Source of the DNA: Ignavibacteriales bacterium
GTDB taxonomy: Bacteria; Bacteroidota; Ignavibacteria; Ignavibacteriales; Ignavibacteriaceae
Direction: 5' to 3'
NCBI GenBank assembly: GCA_016700155.1
Contig: CP065001.1
Location: 4,216,001-4,280,000 of the forward strand
DNA: 64,000 bases
The first letter of the stretch is position 1, and each line of letters opens with the position of its first letter. Below are positions 17,098 through 25,444 of this stretch, piece by piece. The position numbers were made by a program, and so were the translations under genes. Below the pieces are notes generated by a model that was given only the letters and a program-made list of their open reading frames with translations, was not told the DNA's origin and did not search any database.

Positions 17098-19158
17098 TTA
17101 TTTCTCAAAAGCAGTATTCTTAACCATTTCTTTAGAATCATACGGCGCAGGATCACCGCCAAGGTATTTATGGAACCATTCTAAATGTGCATTGTAATAC
17201 AAAGGCATTGATTTAACACCGCTTGGCCAGTGTCCGTCATTCTTGAATATTACAAGCCGGCTGTCAATTCCCAGTGTTCTAAGTGTTGTGAAGTATTGTA
17301 CGCTTTGTGTGTAAGAAACACGGTAATCTCTTTCGCCGGTGATAATCAGCGTCGGCGTTGAAAAATTTTCAACTAGATTTGAAGGAGAGAATTTTTTATA
17401 AAGATCAGAATTCCATGGCTGACCTTTCACGTCCCAATTAACAAACCATAATTCTTCTGTTACTCCCCACATTGATTCAATATCAAATATTCCCATCATT
17501 GACGCGAGACATTTAAAGCGTTTGGTTTTTCCCTGAAGCCAGTTCATCATATAACCGCCGTAAGACCATCCCATTGCACCTATTCTGTCTTTATCAACGT
17601 AGGGTAGTTTTTCAAGCTCGTCGGTTACCTTCATTACATCTTCATAAACTTTTCCGCCCCAATCTCCGGAAATAGCTTCGGTGTATTTGCTTCCGTATCC
17701 TGTTGAACCATGCGGATTTGGAAACGCAACAATATATCCGTATCCCGGATAAACCTGCCAATCACCGCGGAATGAATCCATCCATTGTGATTGTGGTCCG
17801 CCATGAACATTAAGCACTAAAGGATATTTTTTATTCGGATCAAAATTGTGAGGCTTGACAATAAAAACATGAACAGGAATTCCGTCCGCACCTTTAACCC
17901 ATATTTGTTCGGCAGGACGAATATCAACTTCTTCCATCAATTGTTTATTGTAGAATGTTAATTGGTTGTAGGACTTTTCTTTCACATCATATGAATAAAT
18001 TTCTCCAGGCTTCCCAACCTCTCTGTACATAACAAACATTTTTGAATTTGCATCAGGAAGAGTGTATCCGAATATCGATTTATCATCAGTTATTTTATCA
18101 ACTTTTTTTGTCTGGATATCAACTTTATAAACAGGCGAATACCCCTGGTAATCAGCGTTAAAATAAATTGAGCGCGAATCTTCAGACCATGTAAGGTTAT
18201 CAACTGTATAGTCAAATGCTTCAGTAAGCACTTCACTTTGATTTGTATTACGATTGTAAATTGCCACACGGTAACGGTCGGCTTCATAATCAGGTGTTAG
18301 TTGGATCTTGTATGCTATATAATTTCCGTCTGGTGAATACACGGGATGACCATCCCACGCTTTGTTAGTTGAGGTTATGTTTTTTGAAACTGTGTCGCTA
18401 ATCTGAATTATGTACATATCAGCATTTGTTGACGCCGCAAGATTTTTTTCAGGTGATGAAACAAAACAGATTTCTTTACTGTCGGGAGAAAAATTATACT
18501 TAACACTTCCTCCGAGTAAATACATACCTGAAAGCACATCACTTGTTGCAATAAGCTGGTATTCGTCTTCATCAATATCATAAAGAATAAGTGCTGTTTT
18601 TTTGCTTCCCTTGTAATCTGTCCAGTGACGGAATAATAGTTCATCTGTTACATAGGCCTGTAAAGGACCATTCGATACGGATTCATCAAGTTCTTTGTTG
18701 CAGTCCTCATCAACTCCGCATTCGGGAAATATTTCTGATGTAAACAATATATATCTTCCGTCATTTGATAAAACAGGATCGGAAACACCCATTGAAAAAT
18801 CAACTACCTTTAAAGTTTTAAATGTGTTGAATGAATAACTGTATAATATTCCTGCTGATGAGAAGTAAACCTCATCATCTCCGTTCCAAATCGGCGAATA
18901 ACCACCAGGTGCTTTTGACGTAATGTTAACCGGCTCGGTACCATCAGCATTCATCACATAAATATTTGTTGAGGATTTTCCGGTTGATAAAAAAGATTCA
19001 GAAACTGTATAAGCAATTTTATTTCCCGAAGGGGAAACAACCGGCGCACCGACATTTTTTACTTTGTAAAGATCTTCAATTGTGAATGCACGCTTTTGTG
19101 CTAAAGTGAAAAAAGGCAGTGCGAAAATTAAAAGAACAGCGATAAGATTTTTATACAT
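17098..19158 (-). CDS. S9 family serine peptidase (acylaminoacyl/dipeptidyl peptidase type), exported
   Basis: 686 residues with a signal peptide (about 1-20, ending TLAQ), an N-terminal beta-propeller with WD40-like segments (VVSPSGNKIAYTVS, YSPDGNYIAYK) and a C-terminal alpha/beta-hydrolase domain. The catalytic Ser is in GWSYGGYM (about 532), Asp in GERDYRVSY (about 609) and His in NDGHWPSG (about 642). The order and the oxyanion region LNVHGGPQSQW mark prolyl-oligopeptidase family S9, subfamily C-like. It releases short N-terminal peptides, probably in the periplasm. AGGAGA precedes ATG 19158. Probably monocistronic. Confidence 0.93.
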   Translation of the reverse strand: MYKNLIAVLLIFALPFFTLAQKRAFTIEDLYKVKNVGAPVVSPSGNKIAYTVSESFLSTGKSSTNIYVMNADGTEPVNITSKAPGGYSPIWNGDDEVYFSSAGILYSYSFNTFKTLKVVDFSMGVSDPVLSNDGRYILFTSEIFPECGVDEDCNKELDESVSNGPLQAYVTDELLFRHWTDYKGSKKTALILYDIDEDEYQLIATSDVLSGMYLLGGSVKYNFSPDSKEICFVSSPEKNLAASTNADMYIIQISDTVSKNITSTNKAWDGHPVYSPDGNYIAYKIQLTPDYEADRYRVAIYNRNTNQSEVLTEAFDYTVDNLTWSEDSRSIYFNADYQGYSPVYKVDIQTKKVDKITDDKSIFGYTLPDANSKMFVMYREVGKPGEIYSYDVKEKSYNQLTFYNKQLMEEVDIRPAEQIWVKGADGIPVHVFIVKPHNFDPNKKYPLVLNVHGGPQSQWMDSFRGDWQVYPGYGYIVAFPNPHGSTGYGSKYTEAISGDWGGKVYEDVMKVTDELEKLPYVDKDRIGAMGWSYGGYMMNWLQGKTKRFKCLASMMGIFDIESMWGVTEELWFVNWDVKGQPWNSDLYKKFSPSNLVENFSTPTLIITGERDYRVSYTQSVQYFTTLRTLGIDSRLVIFKNDGHWPSGVKSMPLYYNAHLEWFHKYLGGDPAPYDSKEMVKNTAFEK

Positions 19159-19404
19159 AACATCTCCTGATAGAACAAAAATTTTTGTGCGGGAATTTAA
19201 GGCGATTCATACTCAAGTAAAAGATTTTATACATAAATGGGTCAGTAAATACACGCCGTGTTTTTTACACTATGGTGTAATTCTTACTAAGAAAATATGA
19301 AGCGGATTGTTCTAATAATCAATAAACAAAAGAGTTCAGGTGGTACTTAAATTGATTTGTCCTCATCCGGGAAATTATGGTCAACAAGAAATCAAGGAGT
19401 TAAC

Positions 19405-20967
19405 ATGAAAAATTTATTTACTGTTTTTATAGTAACTATACTTTTCATTTCTTTTACGGATGCGCAAACAAAATATTATGTGTCAACAACGGGTAGTAAT
19501 TCAAATAACGGATTAACTTCATCAACAGCATTTGCAACGCTTCAATATGCAGCAGACCAGGTTGAAGCCGGCGATTCGGTTTTTGTTCTTATCGGAACTT
19601 ATGTCGGGTTTGATATCCGCACGGATGGATCACAATCAAACAGAATAACATTTAAGGCAGAAAGTGAAAATGTTATCATCAATGAACGAAACACTACAAC
19701 TCCTGATGGAATAAATATTGAAAACGGTTCGTGGATAGTTATTGATGGGTTTACAGTTATCGATCAGCCGAGAGCGGGAATACGTATAGTTCTTTCCGAT
19801 AATGTAACAATTAAGAATAATGTTTGTGCGGATAATTACCGCTGGGGAATTTTCTCAGGCTTTGCTGATGATCTGCGCATCGAAAATAATTCATGTTCAA
19901 ACAGTGAAGATGAACATGGAATTTATGTATCCAACAGCGGAGACAGACCTGTGATAATCAACAATCATTCATTTAACAACAACGGGTGCGGCATCCATAT
20001 GAACGGGGATATATCAATGGGTGATGATGGTATTATCAGTGACGCTGTTGTTGCGGGTAACATAATTCATGGTAACGGACTCGGCGGCGGTTCAGCAATA
20101 AATATGGATGGTGTGCAGGACTCAAAAGTATTCAACAACATTATCTATAATAATTTTGCAACAGGTATTGCAATGTACCAGATTGACGGGGGTGAGCCGT
20201 CAAAGAACAATAAGATATTTAATAACACTGTTATAATGCCAACAAACGGCAGATGGGGAGTGCTGGTTGTAAACGGCTCAACAGGAAATACTTTATACAA
20301 CAACATCCTTATTAATTATCACAGCTTCAGGGGAAGTATTTGTATGGATAATGAATCCAAAACAGGATTCACAAGTGATTATAATATTCTTGTTAACAGG
20401 TTAAGTGATGATGACGGCAGCAGTAATATGAGTTTAACATCATGGCAGTCAATGGGATATGATATGAATTCACAAATTTCAGTTGCTGAGAATCTAATTT
20501 TCGCTAATCCAACCGGGAATGATTATCATCTTCTTCAGAATTCACAGGCGACAAATACAGGAACTTCGTTAGTCAATTCAGTTGTACTGACTGATAAAGA
20601 TGGTGTGACACGTCCTCAAGGCAGCGGGTATGATATAGGTGCTTATGAATTTCAATCACCAACAGGTATTGATGAAGAAAATATCGCAAATGATTTCACG
20701 TTAGAACAAAACTACCCAAACCCGTTTAACCCATCCACAAAAATTAAATTTACGATTCCGTCAAATGTCAATGGTGAAACTGCAAATGTGAAGCTTACAG
20801 TTTTTGATGTTCTTGGTAATAAAATAGTCACGCTTGTTAACGAGGAAAAACCGGCAGGTGTTTATGAAGTTATCTTTGATGCGAATGAATTATCAAGCGG
20901 AATTTATTTTTATAAGCTTACAGCGGGAAATTTCACCTCGGTTAAAAAAATGATGTTACTGCGGTAG
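19405..20967 (+). CDS. T9SS-exported right-handed beta-helix protein
   Basis: 520 residues from ATG 19405, which has an AAGGAG site and begins the signal peptide MKNLFTVFIVTILFISFTDA; upstream frame extensions are ignored. Residues 20-410 carry DUF1565/NosD-type parallel beta-helix rungs (YYVSTTGSNSNNGLTSSTAF, then N-rich turns such as NNTVIMPTNG). Residues about 430-520 are a T9SS type A sorting domain with NYPNPFNPSTKIKF and the ending GIYFYKLTAGN. Such proteins are secreted and attached to the surface, and beta-helices often bind or cleave polysaccharide. No catalytic residues are recognised, so the enzyme class is open. Confidence 0.9.
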   Translation: MKNLFTVFIVTILFISFTDAQTKYYVSTTGSNSNNGLTSSTAFATLQYAADQVEAGDSVFVLIGTYVGFDIRTDGSQSNRITFKAESENVIINERNTTTPDGINIENGSWIVIDGFTVIDQPRAGIRIVLSDNVTIKNNVCADNYRWGIFSGFADDLRIENNSCSNSEDEHGIYVSNSGDRPVIINNHSFNNNGCGIHMNGDISMGDDGIISDAVVAGNIIHGNGLGGGSAINMDGVQDSKVFNNIIYNNFATGIAMYQIDGGEPSKNNKIFNNTVIMPTNGRWGVLVVNGSTGNTLYNNILINYHSFRGSICMDNESKTGFTSDYNILVNRLSDDDGSSNMSLTSWQSMGYDMNSQISVAENLIFANPTGNDYHLLQNSQATNTGTSLVNSVVLTDKDGVTRPQGSGYDIGAYEFQSPTGIDEENIANDFTLEQNYPNPFNPSTKIKFTIPSNVNGETANVKLTVFDVLGNKIVTLVNEEKPAGVYEVIFDANELSSGIYFYKLTAGNFTSVKKMMLLR

Positions 20968-21006
20968 TTGGTTTATATCTATTGTTTGAAATTATCTCAG
21001 AGTAAA

Positions 21007-21026
21007 GGAGAATAGAAATATTCTCC
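21007..21026 (+). terminator. Hairpin after the beta-helix gene
   Basis: GGAGAATA / TATTCTCC closed by a GAAA tetraloop, followed by a pyrimidine-rich stretch (CTTCTGCTTTCTTT) rather than pure T. Lies 40 bases after the stop codon. Likely a terminator, possibly a processed 3-prime end. Confidence 0.55.
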
Positions 21027-21132
21027 CTTCTGCTTTCTTTCATGTCCCAATCTTTTGTTAGCTTGCACTAAACAGTACATCCTCTTATTCCCCGGTCTAA
21101 ATATATTTATAAAATTTATTCTGAGGTTCACT

Positions 21133-22827
21133 ATGTATAAGTCTTTACAAAAAATTATTGTACTGGCTCTGATCTTTTTTTCATCAAACTTTTCCCAATC
21201 ACTTTCCAATGTAGAGTGGTTCGCAATGTCTGGCGGTATGAGCACAACCGTTGATGCCGTTGCAGTTATAGGGAATGATGTTTATGTCGGCGGACTTTTT
21301 TCCCATGCAGGAGGTGTACTGGTAAACAGGATTGCAAAATGGAGTGGCACAAATTGGTCTTCGCTTGGAGGAGGCGTAAATGGTCAGGTCACATCACTTG
21401 CTGTAATAGGTAATGATGTTTATGCCGCAGGTAATTTTACAATGGCTGGCGGTGTTCCCGTAAATAATATCGCTAAATGGGATGGAGTAAGCTGGTCAGC
21501 GCTTGGTGAAGGATTAAATGAATTGGTATTAGCGCTTGCCGTTAATGGAACTGATCTTTATGCCGGAGGATTTTTCACACAGGCTGGCGGTGTTTCTGCT
21601 AACCGCATTGCAAAGTGGAATGGAACTTCCTGGTCTTCATTAGGAGAAGGAATAAATAATGAAGTTGATGCAATAACAGTAGATGGAAATAATGTTTATG
21701 CCGGCGGATATTTTAATGTTGCAGGAAGAAAAGATGTAAGAAGTATTGCCGTGTGGAATGGTTTGGATTGGAATTCAATGGGAGAAGGTATATTCGGTAT
21801 AGTCAGATCACTGGTTGTAAAGAATGGAATTGTTTACGCCGGGGGAATATTTCAAACCGCGGGAAGTGAAACAGTCAACAGTATTGCAAAGTGGGATGGA
21901 GTAAACTGGTCAGCATTGGGAACAGGACTGGGAGGAAGTGTATTTTCGATGACGTCTTTCGGGAATGATATTTATGTCGGCGGTTTGTTTACAACAGCAG
22001 ATGGAATTCCCGCGAACAGAATTGCAAAGTATAATGTTTCAACTTCAACATGGTCGGCGCTTGGCACAGGCTTAAGCGGTTCTGTTGATGCAATGACAGT
22101 GCAGACAAGTACCGGCTCCATGATTATAGGCGGATCATTCGGACAAACCGTTTCGGGGTTAACTTTAAATTATATCGGACGCTTTACCGATAGCGGGAAT
22201 CCACTTCCTGTAGAGCTTGCAGCCTTTGAAGCAGTTGTGAACGGCAATAGTGTAGTTCTTAAATGGCGGACTTCATCAGAAAATAATAACAGAGGGTTTG
22301 AAGTTGAAAGGCAAGTTCTCAGCCTGCCTGACGGCAAGGCAGGTTCACAATCATCAGTCGGCAATTCAGAGTTTATAAGTATTGGTTATGTTGAAGGACA
22401 CGGAACTTCAACTGAACAAAATGAATATTCGTTTATTGATAAAAACACTTCATCAGAAGTATATCAATACAGGTTAAAACAAATTGATTATGATGGTTCT
22501 TTCGTGTATTCAAAAATTGTTGAAGTGGATTTATCCCAGCCTGTTACTTTTTCACTTGAGCAGAATTATCCGAATCCGTTTAACCCAAGCACCAGTATTC
22601 AGTATACGGTAGGCAATAGGCAATATGTATCACTAAAAGTTTTTGATGTTCTTGGTAATAAAATAGCCACGCTTGTTAATGAAGAAAAACCGGCAGGCAT
22701 TTATGAAGTTACATTCAACGCGGATGAATTTTCGAGCGGGATGTATTTTTATACATTGCAAACAGGCAACCTGCCTGACGGCAAAGCAGGTTTTATTAAA
22801 ACAAATAAGATGGTGCTCTTGAAGTAG
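21133..22827 (+). CDS. T9SS-exported seven-repeat beta-propeller-like protein
   Basis: 564 residues from ATG 21133, where the signal peptide MYKSLQKIIVLALIFFSS begins. About seven repeats of some 49 residues follow (G-N-D-V-Y-A-G-G-x-F-T-x-A-G-G-V ... I-A-K-W-x-G-x-x-W-S-S-L-G-x-G), a count fitting a seven-bladed propeller. Then comes a fibronectin-like linker (LPVELAAFEAVVNGNSVVLKW) and the T9SS sorting domain with NYPNPFNPSTSIQY. Two copies of the heptapeptide LPDGKAG interrupt the linker and the sorting domain; each is a 21-base palindrome inserted in frame. Surface protein of unknown ligand. Confidence 0.88.
   Translation: MYKSLQKIIVLALIFFSSNFSQSLSNVEWFAMSGGMSTTVDAVAVIGNDVYVGGLFSHAGGVLVNRIAKWSGTNWSSLGGGVNGQVTSLAVIGNDVYAAGNFTMAGGVPVNNIAKWDGVSWSALGEGLNELVLALAVNGTDLYAGGFFTQAGGVSANRIAKWNGTSWSSLGEGINNEVDAITVDGNNVYAGGYFNVAGRKDVRSIAVWNGLDWNSMGEGIFGIVRSLVVKNGIVYAGGIFQTAGSETVNSIAKWDGVNWSALGTGLGGSVFSMTSFGNDIYVGGLFTTADGIPANRIAKYNVSTSTWSALGTGLSGSVDAMTVQTSTGSMIIGGSFGQTVSGLTLNYIGRFTDSGNPLPVELAAFEAVVNGNSVVLKWRTSSENNNRGFEVERQVLSLPDGKAGSQSSVGNSEFISIGYVEGHGTSTEQNEYSFIDKNTSSEVYQYRLKQIDYDGSFVYSKIVEVDLSQPVTFSLEQNYPNPFNPSTSIQYTVGNRQYVSLKVFDVLGNKIATLVNEEKPAGIYEVTFNADEFSSGMYFYTLQTGNLPDGKAGFIKTNKMVLLK
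22323..22343. repeat. In-frame 21-base palindromic insertion, copy 1
   Basis: CCTGCCT-GACGGCA-AGGCAGG, encoding LPDGKAG inside the linker of the propeller protein. The arms are perfect 7-base inverted repeats. Confidence 0.75.
22768..22792. repeat. In-frame palindromic insertion, copy 2
   Basis: AACCTGC...GCAGGTT around the same GACGGCA-type core, again encoding LPDGKAG. It splits the otherwise conserved T-G-N-F stretch of the T9SS sorting domain (compare the AGNF of the neighbouring beta-helix protein), which shows it is an insertion. Confidence 0.8.
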
Positions 22828-22835
22828 TTTTCAAT

Positions 22836-22853
22836 CCGTACCGGGCGGACAGG
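22836..22853. repeat. Related small element, GGACAGG type, copy 1
   Basis: CCGTACCGGGCGGACAGG right after the propeller gene. It shares AATCCGT ... GGACAGG with 25494-25511 (CCGTC-AAA-GACGG then ACAGG). Both look like relatives of the LPDGKAG palindrome, in intergenic DNA. Confidence 0.4.
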
Positions 22854-22863
22854 TTGTATAATT

Positions 22864-22892
22864 AAGGCGATTCGATATGGATCGCCTTTTTT
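22864..22892 (+). terminator. Terminator of the propeller-protein gene
   Basis: AAGGCGAT / ATCGCCTT with a 9-base loop followed by TTTTTT on plus, 37 bases after the stop codon. Confidence 0.9.
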
Positions 22893-23029
22893 GTTGGCAG
22901 GGTTAGGAACTTAACACTAAGGAATGATTGATTGAGTGAATGGGTGAATAAAATTGGAAGTCGTTTGTATTTACAGATCAATTTGAACTTAAGGAAAAGC
23001 GAGCGGACTGAACGGAAATGGAGAATGAA

Positions 23030-23247
23030 TTGCCGGAAATGAAGTGGGTATTCTCTGAAATCTAACACACATTCTTAAAAATAAAGTAAGTATTCTTAGA
23101 AATGATGCAAATATGGTTAGCAATGAAGCAAGTATTCTTAGTAATGATGTAGATACTCTCAGAAATGAAGCAGTTATTCTTAGCAATGATGTAGATATAC
23201 TTAGAAATAAAGCAGATGCTCTTAACAATGAAGCACACATTCTCCGA
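23030..23247. repeat. Degenerate 21-base tandem repeat (about ten units)
   Basis: Units such as ATTCTTAGAAATGATGCA alternate with ATTCTTAGCAATGAAGCA. Read on plus they give heptads (S-I-L-R-N-D-A, S-I-L-S-N-D-V, D-I-L-R-N-K-A) with Leu at the same place in each, as in a coiled coil. The frame is broken by TGA in an early unit and lacks a proper start, and ends at TAG 23290. The opposite strand is also open but has no support. It fills most of the 484-base gap between the propeller gene and the XRE gene. It could be the decayed remains of a coiled-coil gene or an intergenic repeat. Confidence 0.7.
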
Positions 23248-23311
23248 ATTTGCGGAGGAAGTTTTGATTTTGTTATATTAAGGCACATTTAGTCATAAAG
23301 GAGGCAGAGTA

Positions 23312-23677
23312 ATGTTAAGGTATAATTTCAAAAGGCTGTTTGATCAGCGTGATATAAAGCAGCCGCTTGCGTACTTGATCAGTAAGGGTTTTAGCCGGAA
23401 TGTAGCATCTCATATTAACTCAGGAAAGTTCAGAGCGTTGACGATCAGCCAGGTTGAAAGGTTATGCAGAGCTTTGAATTGCACCCCGAATGACCTTGTA
23501 GAGTATGTGCCTAAGGAAGGTGAGCAGCTGAGCGGAAATCCCCTTGCAGTGCTGGTGAGGGATGAGAAGCTTGTTCGAATGAGTGACCTTGTAAGTAAGA
23601 TACCGATAGAGAGGATGCCGGAGTTTAGTGAGAGGTTTGAGGAGTTGGCGAGGAGTCTTGCGGGTGGGAAGGATTGA
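23312..23677 (+). CDS. XRE/Cro-type helix-turn-helix regulator
   Basis: 121 residues. Residues about 5-68 form a Cro/C1-type helix-turn-helix in which the recognition region is SRNVASHINSGKFRALTISQ and the end of the domain reads LCRALNCTPNDLVEYVP, the classic closing helix of XRE proteins. The C-terminal 50 residues are helical and unassigned. A GGAGG site precedes ATG 23312. The codons are richer in G and C than those of the genes just downstream. It lies at the left edge of the accessory stretch and may be part of it. Target genes unknown. Confidence 0.85.
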   Translation: MLRYNFKRLFDQRDIKQPLAYLISKGFSRNVASHINSGKFRALTISQVERLCRALNCTPNDLVEYVPKEGEQLSGNPLAVLVRDEKLVRMSDLVSKIPIERMPEFSERFEELARSLAGGKD

Positions 23678-23696
23678 TATTGTTGGTGAGGAGGTT

Positions 23697-23758
23697 TACC
23701 ACTCCCAACAAGATGCCTTCGACATAAGCACTGAGGGCACTTAGAAGCACTAAGGAAG
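23697..23758 (+). repeat. CACTAAG-family repeat, copy 1
   Basis: TACCACTC...GATGCCTTCGACATAAG...GGGCACTTAGAAGCACTAAGGAAG. Same family as the repeats at 52261, 53671, 54123 and 54204. Like the 54204 copy it carries a GATGCCTTCG-type insert. It follows the XRE gene by 20 bases. Confidence 0.75.
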
Positions 23759-24095
23759 ACAAACACAGATTTTTTGTTTGATTTAGTTTTTTGTTTGAGG
23801 TAAGTTGGGATTAATATATAGCGGGAATTTTGTGGCAGGTAGTTGCTTATCATATAGTTCTTCAATTAGATACCCACAATGGCAATGCTGTTTGAACAAT
23901 GTTTGTTCTTATTGCGTTTTCTACCTGACTGAAAATAAATTTTGTGCAAATATATGTGTTTGATTAAATGTATTATCGTTTATGACCAATTAGCCGAGGA
24001 TATTATAGTTCTTATACGAATAAAATTAACTAATAACCGGATTGAGAACTGCCGATTCGGTCTAAGTAATAGTTAGGCATATAATAAAGGGATGT
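23759..24095. other. Intergenic stretch ending in an attC-type GTTAGGC core site
   Basis: AT-rich DNA without a recognisable gene. At 24072-24078 it contains GTTAGGC, followed by ATATAATAAAGGG and the ATG of the barrel gene. This is identical in its first nine bases (GTTAGGCAT) to the right end of the attC site at 24986. It is the expected left boundary of an inserted gene cassette. A partner left half of an attC was not found upstream. Confidence 0.55.
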
Positions 24096-24797
24096 ATGAA
24101 ATATAGATTATTAATTTTAATGGTTTTTTTAATCATTGCTAATCAAAGTATAATTTCACAGAATGAATTTGCAGTTGGAGTAAATGGAATACCAGCAATA
24201 ACATATTCTTACTCTCCTTCTGATTTACCATCACCGAAAAGTAATTTTGGTTATTCGTTTGGAATCAACGGAGCTTTTTTTATTCAACCAAATTTGTTTA
24301 TTGAAACGGGCCTGAATTATCAGAACCAAGAACTTTTGTATGCAAAAGATATATTAGACACCAGAAAAGCCTGGATAGATGTTAATGGAAACGGAATAGT
24401 TGATGGAGAAGATAGATTAGATTATTCACGTGTTGTTCCAACTGATTTTTCAAATAAATATTCTAGCATAAGTTTACCAATATCAATAAACTATAGAACG
24501 AGCAAAATTAATACTACAAGTTTCATTGGATCATTTGGTGTTAACTTAAATTATATATATAACATTGAAGGAATAAGTGAATCAAATCAATTTGGCGAAA
24601 ATTTCGAGGGGGATAAATCAATAGATGATTTTTCATTATCAATTTCCATAGGTGTAGCATTATTTCAACCACTAACTGAAAATATATCTTTGATAGCGGG
24701 ACCAAAATACTTTTTTGATTTTTATACAAGCCCAAAAGATTTAGAAGCAAAATTTCATACGTTCGGTTTAGAAATAAAATTAAATTATTCATTGTAA
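24096..24797 (+). CDS. Outer-membrane beta-barrel protein, cassette-borne
   Basis: 233 residues. A signal peptide (1-21, ending SIISQ) leads into alternating beta strands that resemble PorT/OMP beta-barrel family proteins (FGYSFGINGAFFIQPNLFIETGLNYQ read in two halves, ending LEIKLNYSL). A loop carries DVNGNGIVDGEDRLD, a dockerin- or EF-like calcium-binding sequence. The ribosome site AAAGGG lies four bases before the ATG at 24092 and eight before the ATG used here, so 24092 should be weighed where frames allow. It sits between two GTTAGGC sites and is followed after four bases by an attC, so it looks like the cargo of a gene cassette. Confidence 0.8.
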   Translation: MKYRLLILMVFLIIANQSIISQNEFAVGVNGIPAITYSYSPSDLPSPKSNFGYSFGINGAFFIQPNLFIETGLNYQNQELLYAKDILDTRKAWIDVNGNGIVDGEDRLDYSRVVPTDFSNKYSSISLPISINYRTSKINTTSFIGSFGVNLNYIYNIEGISESNQFGENFEGDKSIDDFSLSISIGVALFQPLTENISLIAGPKYFFDFYTSPKDLEAKFHTFGLEIKLNYSL

Positions 24798-24801
24798 ATA
24801 T

Positions 24802-24992
24802 GCCTAACCAGCGGTTCAAGCTGACTGTTTTTTCGTATTCGGCTTTTTACAAATTTTAATGTTGGTCGTTACGTTTCGGCACTCTTGTTCAAAGTAATAA
24901 TATTAATAAAAGTTTTTTAAATAATTATTGGCAGTTGTGTTCTAAGCTAAATTCTTGTTCTGGGCAGCAGCTTAACCGCAACGCCGTTAGGC
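24802..24992 (+). other. Integron-type attC recombination site
   Basis: Left core GCCTAAC (24802-24808) and right core GTTAGGC (24986-24992) are perfect complements. Inside them GCGGTTCAAGCTG (24811-24823) pairs with CAGCTTAACCGC (24968-24979), leaving one unpaired C on the left side; this is the extrahelical base that orients attC sites. The arrangement R-double-prime, L-double-prime, L-prime, R-prime is that of integron gene cassettes. The loop of about 140 bases is longer than usual. It starts four bases after the barrel gene. No integrase gene lies in the window. Confidence 0.8.
24876..24946. repeat. Accessory-stretch intergenic repeat A, copy 1
   Basis: TCGGCACTCTTGTTCAAAG ... TTTTTTAAATAATTATTGGCAG, within the attC loop. 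The same arrangement recurs at 26325-26392, and its central TTTTTTAAATAATTAT also at 25612-25628. Confidence 0.65.
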
Positions 24993-25024
24993 ATTTATTA
25001 AAAATATAAAAAGGGAAAATAGAA

Positions 25025-25444
25025 ATGATAAAAAATATGTTTCGGTTCTTAATTTCATTTGCAATAATAAGTTTGCTATTCAGTGGTTGTGCAACCGTTT
25101 TAAGTGGTTATGAAGACAAAGTAGATTTAGTTAATGCTCCTGAAGATATAAAGGTATATTCTGATGAAGGCATTGAAATTCCAACATCAAGTAGAACTGT
25201 TAGACAATTTTCTGAAGAAACAAAAAAGTATGAGAATATAGAAATAAAAACTATCAACCTTAGAAAAAATAAAGATCATATTTTAATTTTAAAATCAAAC
25301 AACAACGAAAAGAAAGTTGAAATTTATCCTAAAATAGTTGGTACCTGGTTAATATTAGATTTTATAACTGGAATATTTCCAGTTTTTCTTGATGCTTATA
25401 CCGGGAGCTGGAATAGTTTTCAACCTATCAATGCGGGTTTTTAA
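25025..25444 (+). CDS. Small lipoprotein, cassette-borne
   Basis: 139 residues. A lipoprotein signal (LLFSGC, Cys21) is followed by ATVLSGYEDKVDLVNAPEDIKVYS, a beta-rich domain, and a hydrophobic C-terminal segment VGTWLILDFITGIFPVFLDAYTG. The arrangement of a Cys-A-T-x-x-x-G start and a glycine-bearing hydrophobic hairpin near the end resembles a widespread group of small bacterial lipoproteins with a PEGA-like domain. Function unknown. It begins 33 bases after the attC right end, as a cassette gene would. Genes on both sides point the same way. Confidence 0.75.
   Translation: MIKNMFRFLISFAIISLLFSGCATVLSGYEDKVDLVNAPEDIKVYSDEGIEIPTSSRTVRQFSEETKKYENIEIKTINLRKNKDHILILKSNNNEKKVEIYPKIVGTWLILDFITGIFPVFLDAYTGSWNSFQPINAGF

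Noticed and set aside
22989..23288. 99-residue minus-strand frame rich in Leu/Ser heptads
   Set aside because: It is the mirror of the 21-base repeat; no ribosome site and no family. The plus-strand reading is broken too, so neither is called a gene.
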